Shown piece after piece: positions 7,785-10,486 of a DNA stretch of 10,486 bases. The translations under genes were made by a program, and so were the position numbers. This stretch comes from Echinostoma caproni (taxonomy: Eukaryota; Platyhelminthes; Trematoda; Plagiorchiida; Echinostomatidae): contig UZAN01043455.1 in the NCBI GenBank assembly GCA_900618425.1, forward strand, positions 1 through 10,486. The letters run 5' to 3'. How positions within the stretch are numbered: position 1 is the stretch's first letter; each line of letters starts with the position of its first letter. The notes beneath the pieces are model-generated. The model worked only from the letters and a program-made list of their open reading frames with translations, ran no database searches and had not been told where the DNA came from.

Positions 7785-7833
7785 AAGCTTGGTCCAAGCA
7801 TCTTACCTTGCTGATCCGGGGTTAGATTCTCAG
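7785..7833 (+). mobile_element. tRNA-like relic, likely SINE head
   Basis: The sequence GGTCCAAGCATCTTACCTTGCTGATCCGGGGTTAGATTCTC ends in a B-box-like GGTTAGATTCT (7820-7830). Its A box is poor. It carries the same GGGTTAG change as the relic at 7662-7725 and points the other way. Boundaries are uncertain. Confidence 0.35.
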
Positions 7834-8359
7834 TTTTTTCGGTGAATTCACAATACTGGTGAGATCTAAAAAAGTGGAAACATCTATTCAGTGTTTTTTA
7901 ACGTTTTAGTTCCATTCGTTGACTTGTTGTTGTTCTTTGTCATGTAGCTGTTAACTAGACGCAGTTGGTTAGGTTCACGGATCTTGGACCGTATGTTAAA
8001 CAAGTGTGAATCTCGCTCTTATCAATAGGTGTACTAGACGTGGAAGGAAAGAAATGAAAGGACTGCACATGCCTCTTTCCAAGCGGAAAAGGCTGACCAT
8101 GTAGCAAAATACGTATGTTATCATTCATCTATTACTATGACACTGTTCAAATCGTGTGCAGAAAAATTCAGTTAGGATTTTTAAAAGTGTATTTGTCTAA
8201 GGGGTTATATTTTGCGTATTATATTTGCTGTTCCGCAGCGAAAGAGATATCACCAAATGTAGCTGGCTATTACTAGAGTAATCCATTATCAGTATCGATT
8301 CTGACTGAATAGTCTTCACATCGCACAACTGTCGATTCATCCAGTCACCTAAACAATAG
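7834..8359. other. Non-coding stretch
   Basis: No supportable gene. A short open string near 8054-8104 (MKGLHMPLSKRKRLTM) has no splice or start context. Confidence 0.6.
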
Positions 8360-8457
8360 CAATGCTTCCAAATCAAGTTCGACCTTCATTAGAGCTCACC
8401 GAAACTGCAACTACCAATATGCCTTGTCTATCGGCAAAACCATGGAGCGCAAAACTG
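8360..8457 (+). CDS. Candidate internal exon of the plus-strand gene
   Basis: One base, 32 codons and one carry-over base lie between a CAATAG acceptor (AG at 8358-8359, moderately pyrimidine-rich upstream) and CTG|GTAAAC. The frame reads NASKSSSTFIRAHRNCNYQY then ALSIGKTMERKT. The exit phase joins the next exon at 9088 to make a glutamate codon. A second frame of the same stretch is also open (MLPNQVRPSLELTETATTNM...), but its exit phase does not fit. If the gene is a PLAA homologue, the NYQYALS stretch would fall where PUL domains have a helical repeat; I see no diagnostic residue. Confidence 0.4.
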
Positions 8458-9087
8458 GTAAACTACAATTATAGATGAAGCATACATGAAAATTAGTGCA
8501 AAAATATTCTGGTCAGTCACAGTTTAAGTTGTGTGACAATGTTGTACCACACACATACATTACCTGCAAGGAATCTGGGGTTTGAAAACAATGAATTGGT
8601 CTATAAACAAGCGCCGTCGAATGCCAAATAGAGCGAAACTCCAGTGTTTGTTCGACTGTAAAAATTTATGATAATGCTTAAAGTCGATTACATTATTTAC
8701 TCTTCATCACTACTCACAAGTAGCTGTGAGTGTAGTCATTGATTTCTCAATTCATATTTCCTCAGAGGAAAATGTTACCAAATTTTTGTTTGTTGACTAC
8801 TTCCACTCACACCTTTGGATGGCTTAATCGTGCTATGACTAATACCGACCTCGATTATCCACGGACTTCACATTCACCCAACACTCTTAGAGTGATGTGA
8901 AAAACACTCCAAAACGCGTTTTAGCGATTGGAGCAACTTGAATGATGGGAAACAACAGTTCAGTTACTGCCGAGAAGTGATATCTGAAGTGGGCCGGGCT
9001 CCAGTTTACTGCGTTCGCGTTTGTGTGGGGGTGAAGATTGGTCGGTCACAAACATTCTCAACTTGACTTATTTTCATTCAATCATAG
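8458..9087. other. Probable intron
   Basis: Flanked by the donor at 8458 and the acceptor at 9086-9087. It holds two small palindromes (8882-8894 and 8911-8922). An open plus frame without ATG runs from about 8899 to 9066 (...DWSNLNDGKQQFSYCREVIS...) but has no convincing acceptor. Confidence 0.45.
8911..8922. repeat. 12-bp perfect palindrome
   Basis: AAAACGCGTTTT. Just upstream, CACTCT-T-AGAGTG (8882-8894) is another short palindrome. Function unknown. Confidence 0.8.
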
Positions 9088-9230
9088 AAGTAGGATTTCA
9101 CCCCCAAACCACTGATGACCTGCTGTCTACATTTTTCCGTGTATTAACTACAGTTGCTTTACTTCTAAACAATAGCCCATTCGTTCCTTATTTCACAATC
9201 GAGGGATGGTTGATTGGGAAAATAGATCAG
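9088..9230 (+). CDS. Internal exon, possible PUL domain (PLAA-like)
   Basis: This is the best plus-strand exon: a T-rich acceptor (TTATTTTCATTCAATCATAG, AG at 9086-9087), 143 nt open, and a consensus CAG|GTAAGT donor at 9231. Two bases complete the incoming codon, then 47 codons follow, and exit is phase 0. The protein reads VGFHPQTTDDLLSTFFRVLT then TVALLLNNSPFVPYFTIEGW, ending LIGKIDQ: amphipathic helices of an armadillo-like kind. DLLSTFFRVLTTVALLL resembles the conserved DLEATFRLLVALGTLI-type helix near the end of the PUL domain of PLAA/Ufd3/Doa1, the cofactor that links ubiquitin binding to p97/Cdc48. The match is from memory. The splice structure is much more certain than the family. 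Confidence 0.6.
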
Positions 9231-9550
9231 GTAAGTTCAATTTCACTGTTAACGATCGCTGGGCTTTGACAAACTTACATGCCGCCACACTACCATCAAC
9301 TAATTAACTTCATGGTTAACAAGTGAGCTGGCTGATTGATCATTTAGACCATATTACCGGATCCATTGACGATAAGTTTGAACGTATCATTCATATCAAA
9401 TGCATTGTTTTCCACCAAGAGCCATTTTTGCATACAGACAAAATGATTTTCTGGCTGAGTGGTCATTTCTTCCCGGTTAACTTGACCCCCCTTCCCCCGC
9501 TGTCTTCTTGTCCACCTGCATCTACCACCACCCAATCCTCTCCGTGCCAG
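9231..9550. other. Intron ending in a long pyrimidine tract
   Basis: GTAAGT at 9231 to CAG at 9548-9550. The last 65 bases are strikingly C/T-rich (CCCCCCTTCCCCCGCTGTCTTCTTGTCC...), a strong 3' splice context. Frames crossing it on either strand are incidental. Confidence 0.5.
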
Positions 9551-9649
9551 AAACAGCCTTCACGCGCAAAGGTCCGTTGCCTGGACGAACTACAGACTAA
9601 CTTGAAACTACCGAAGAATGAGAGGAATGCAAACATGCCTAAAAACTGA
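9551..9649 (+). CDS. Probable terminal exon of the plus-strand gene
   Basis: After the strong pyrimidine tract and CAG, the phase 0 expected from the previous exon gives 32 codons, KQPSRAKVRCLDELQTNLKL then PKNERNANMPKN, and a TGA at 9647-9649. AKVRCLDELQTNL resembles the last PUL helix (a KVxEC...L..L pattern), and PUL ends PLAA proteins, so a C-terminus here would fit; the charged tail after it would be a lineage extension. The other two frames are not phase-compatible or stop early. No AATAAA was noticed close downstream, which is a weakness. Confidence 0.45.
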   Translation, partial: KQPSRAKVRCLDELQTNLKLPKNERNANMPKN

Positions 9650-10486
9650 TCGAAAGCCGGGCGATTTGGGTTTTACGCCCACAGGTGAAGAGGGAATCTG
9701 CATTCATTATCTTAGCTTCTTACCTAATGCGAAAAGAGAGGGAGGAAGAGGGATAAGCCTTAGCAAACACTAATTTTGTAGCCAAATTGTGTAACTGCGG
9801 ACATAAAACCCAGTTTGTGACATCTCACTCCCCCTCACGCAGATGACTGTCACAGTCCGTTATTGATTCAGTCCAGATGCTATTCGGTTGCTCTCTTGGT
9901 CTGTGTCAACAACGAATAGTGAACACACTATGCTGATGCGATTGCGTGAATCAGTTGTTCGGGAGCACAATAACCACCAATCAGATGTTGTGTTTCAATC
10001 ACCCAAATAGTCATCTTTTTCTGTTATGTTTGTCGTCGATTTCAGTCAACTATCGTTTAGTACATGGAAACAAAGGGACAAATTCCATCACGTAGCCACG
10101 GAGTTAATTTGAAAATAACTTTTTAGAAAGAAAAGATAGAAAGTAATTTGAGGTAAGAAATGAAACACAAGGCTCCTGGCCTTCAGAAAAACGCTAATAA
10201 CGCGGTCAGACTAGGTGACGTTATAGTTGAAACAAACACCAATGTATTTGACAGACAGTTGTCTATCCATCGGTGCATCTGAGATAGATAAACGGTATTT
10301 GACAATCCATCATAATTTTTAATTTTCCGAAGGGGAAAAATTACTTTGATAATTTTACGGGCGCTCCTTTGTTGAGACTACTCCACCACTTCTGGCATGT
10401 CACCTTGTAGAGTGGTCTGAAACGATGAGTTAGGTTTGGACAATCCGAATGTGATGTCATCTGCATAATTAACAAGAGGAGAAGAA
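9650..10486. other. 3' flank, no supportable gene
   Basis: Contains a purine tract at about 9733-9751 and an imperfect hairpin at 10320-10343 (TAATTTTCC, GAAG, GGGAAAAATTA). GTATTTGACA / ATCCATC wording recurs near 10243 and 10295. I see no exon on either strand. Confidence 0.55.

Noticed and set aside
7662..7833. Functional tRNA genes
   Set aside because: Both sequences have damaged B boxes and cannot form a normal cloverleaf by inspection.
9344..9535. 63-codon minus frame rich in Gly/Arg
   Set aside because: Antisense of the pyrimidine tract before the terminal exon.
9700..9755. Strong pyrimidine tract and TTAG on the minus strand
   Set aside because: All three frames after the AG meet stops within a few codons, so no exon follows.
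1..10486. Bacterial features: operons, ribosome binding sites, CRISPR, insertion sequences
   Set aside because: No long frames, no clustered genes and no direct-repeat arrays; the GT/AG splice structure and SINEs indicate animal DNA.

Overview
This window looks like draft nuclear DNA from a metazoan, not a bacterial or viral segment. It has no long open reading frames and is AT-rich by eye. It carries degenerate tRNA-derived retroposons, a CA microsatellite, one ambiguous base (3190), and short stop-free stretches bounded by GT/AG splice signals. My best guess is a flatworm, probably a trematode, because the tRNA-derived repeat at 3485-3600 runs into a decayed hammerhead-ribozyme-like core, an arrangement known from schistosome Sm-alpha SINEs. 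That assignment is inference; no gene here proves it.

Layout. 1-840: two short coding-looking segments whose strand is unresolved, and a CA microsatellite. 840-2200: AT-rich sequence without supportable genes. 2200-2975: three compact blocks in which both strands offer a splice-bounded open frame. 2976-4090: the hammerhead-bearing SINE relic and one more strand-ambiguous exon candidate. 4525-4570: a small plus-strand exon candidate. 4925-5112 and 5481-5678: two diverged copies of one tRNA-derived SINE family in the same orientation. 6070-6284: the best minus-strand exon, encoding a coiled coil. 6290-8360: mostly intronic or intergenic, with two tRNA-like relics pointing away from each other (7662-7833). 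8360-9649: three plus-strand exon candidates whose splice phases match, ending in a stop codon. 9650-10486: nothing coding that I can support.

Genes. The plus-strand exons at 9088-9230 and 9551-9649, and perhaps 728-790 far upstream, resemble parts of the PUL domain of phospholipase A2-activating protein (PLAA/Ufd3/Doa1), a helical-repeat domain that binds p97/Cdc48. This is pattern recognition from memory, not an alignment. The coiled-coil exon at 6070-6284 lies on the opposite strand, so it would be a second gene, nested or interleaved. All exon boundaries are predictions from splice motifs and frame; transcript data would settle them.
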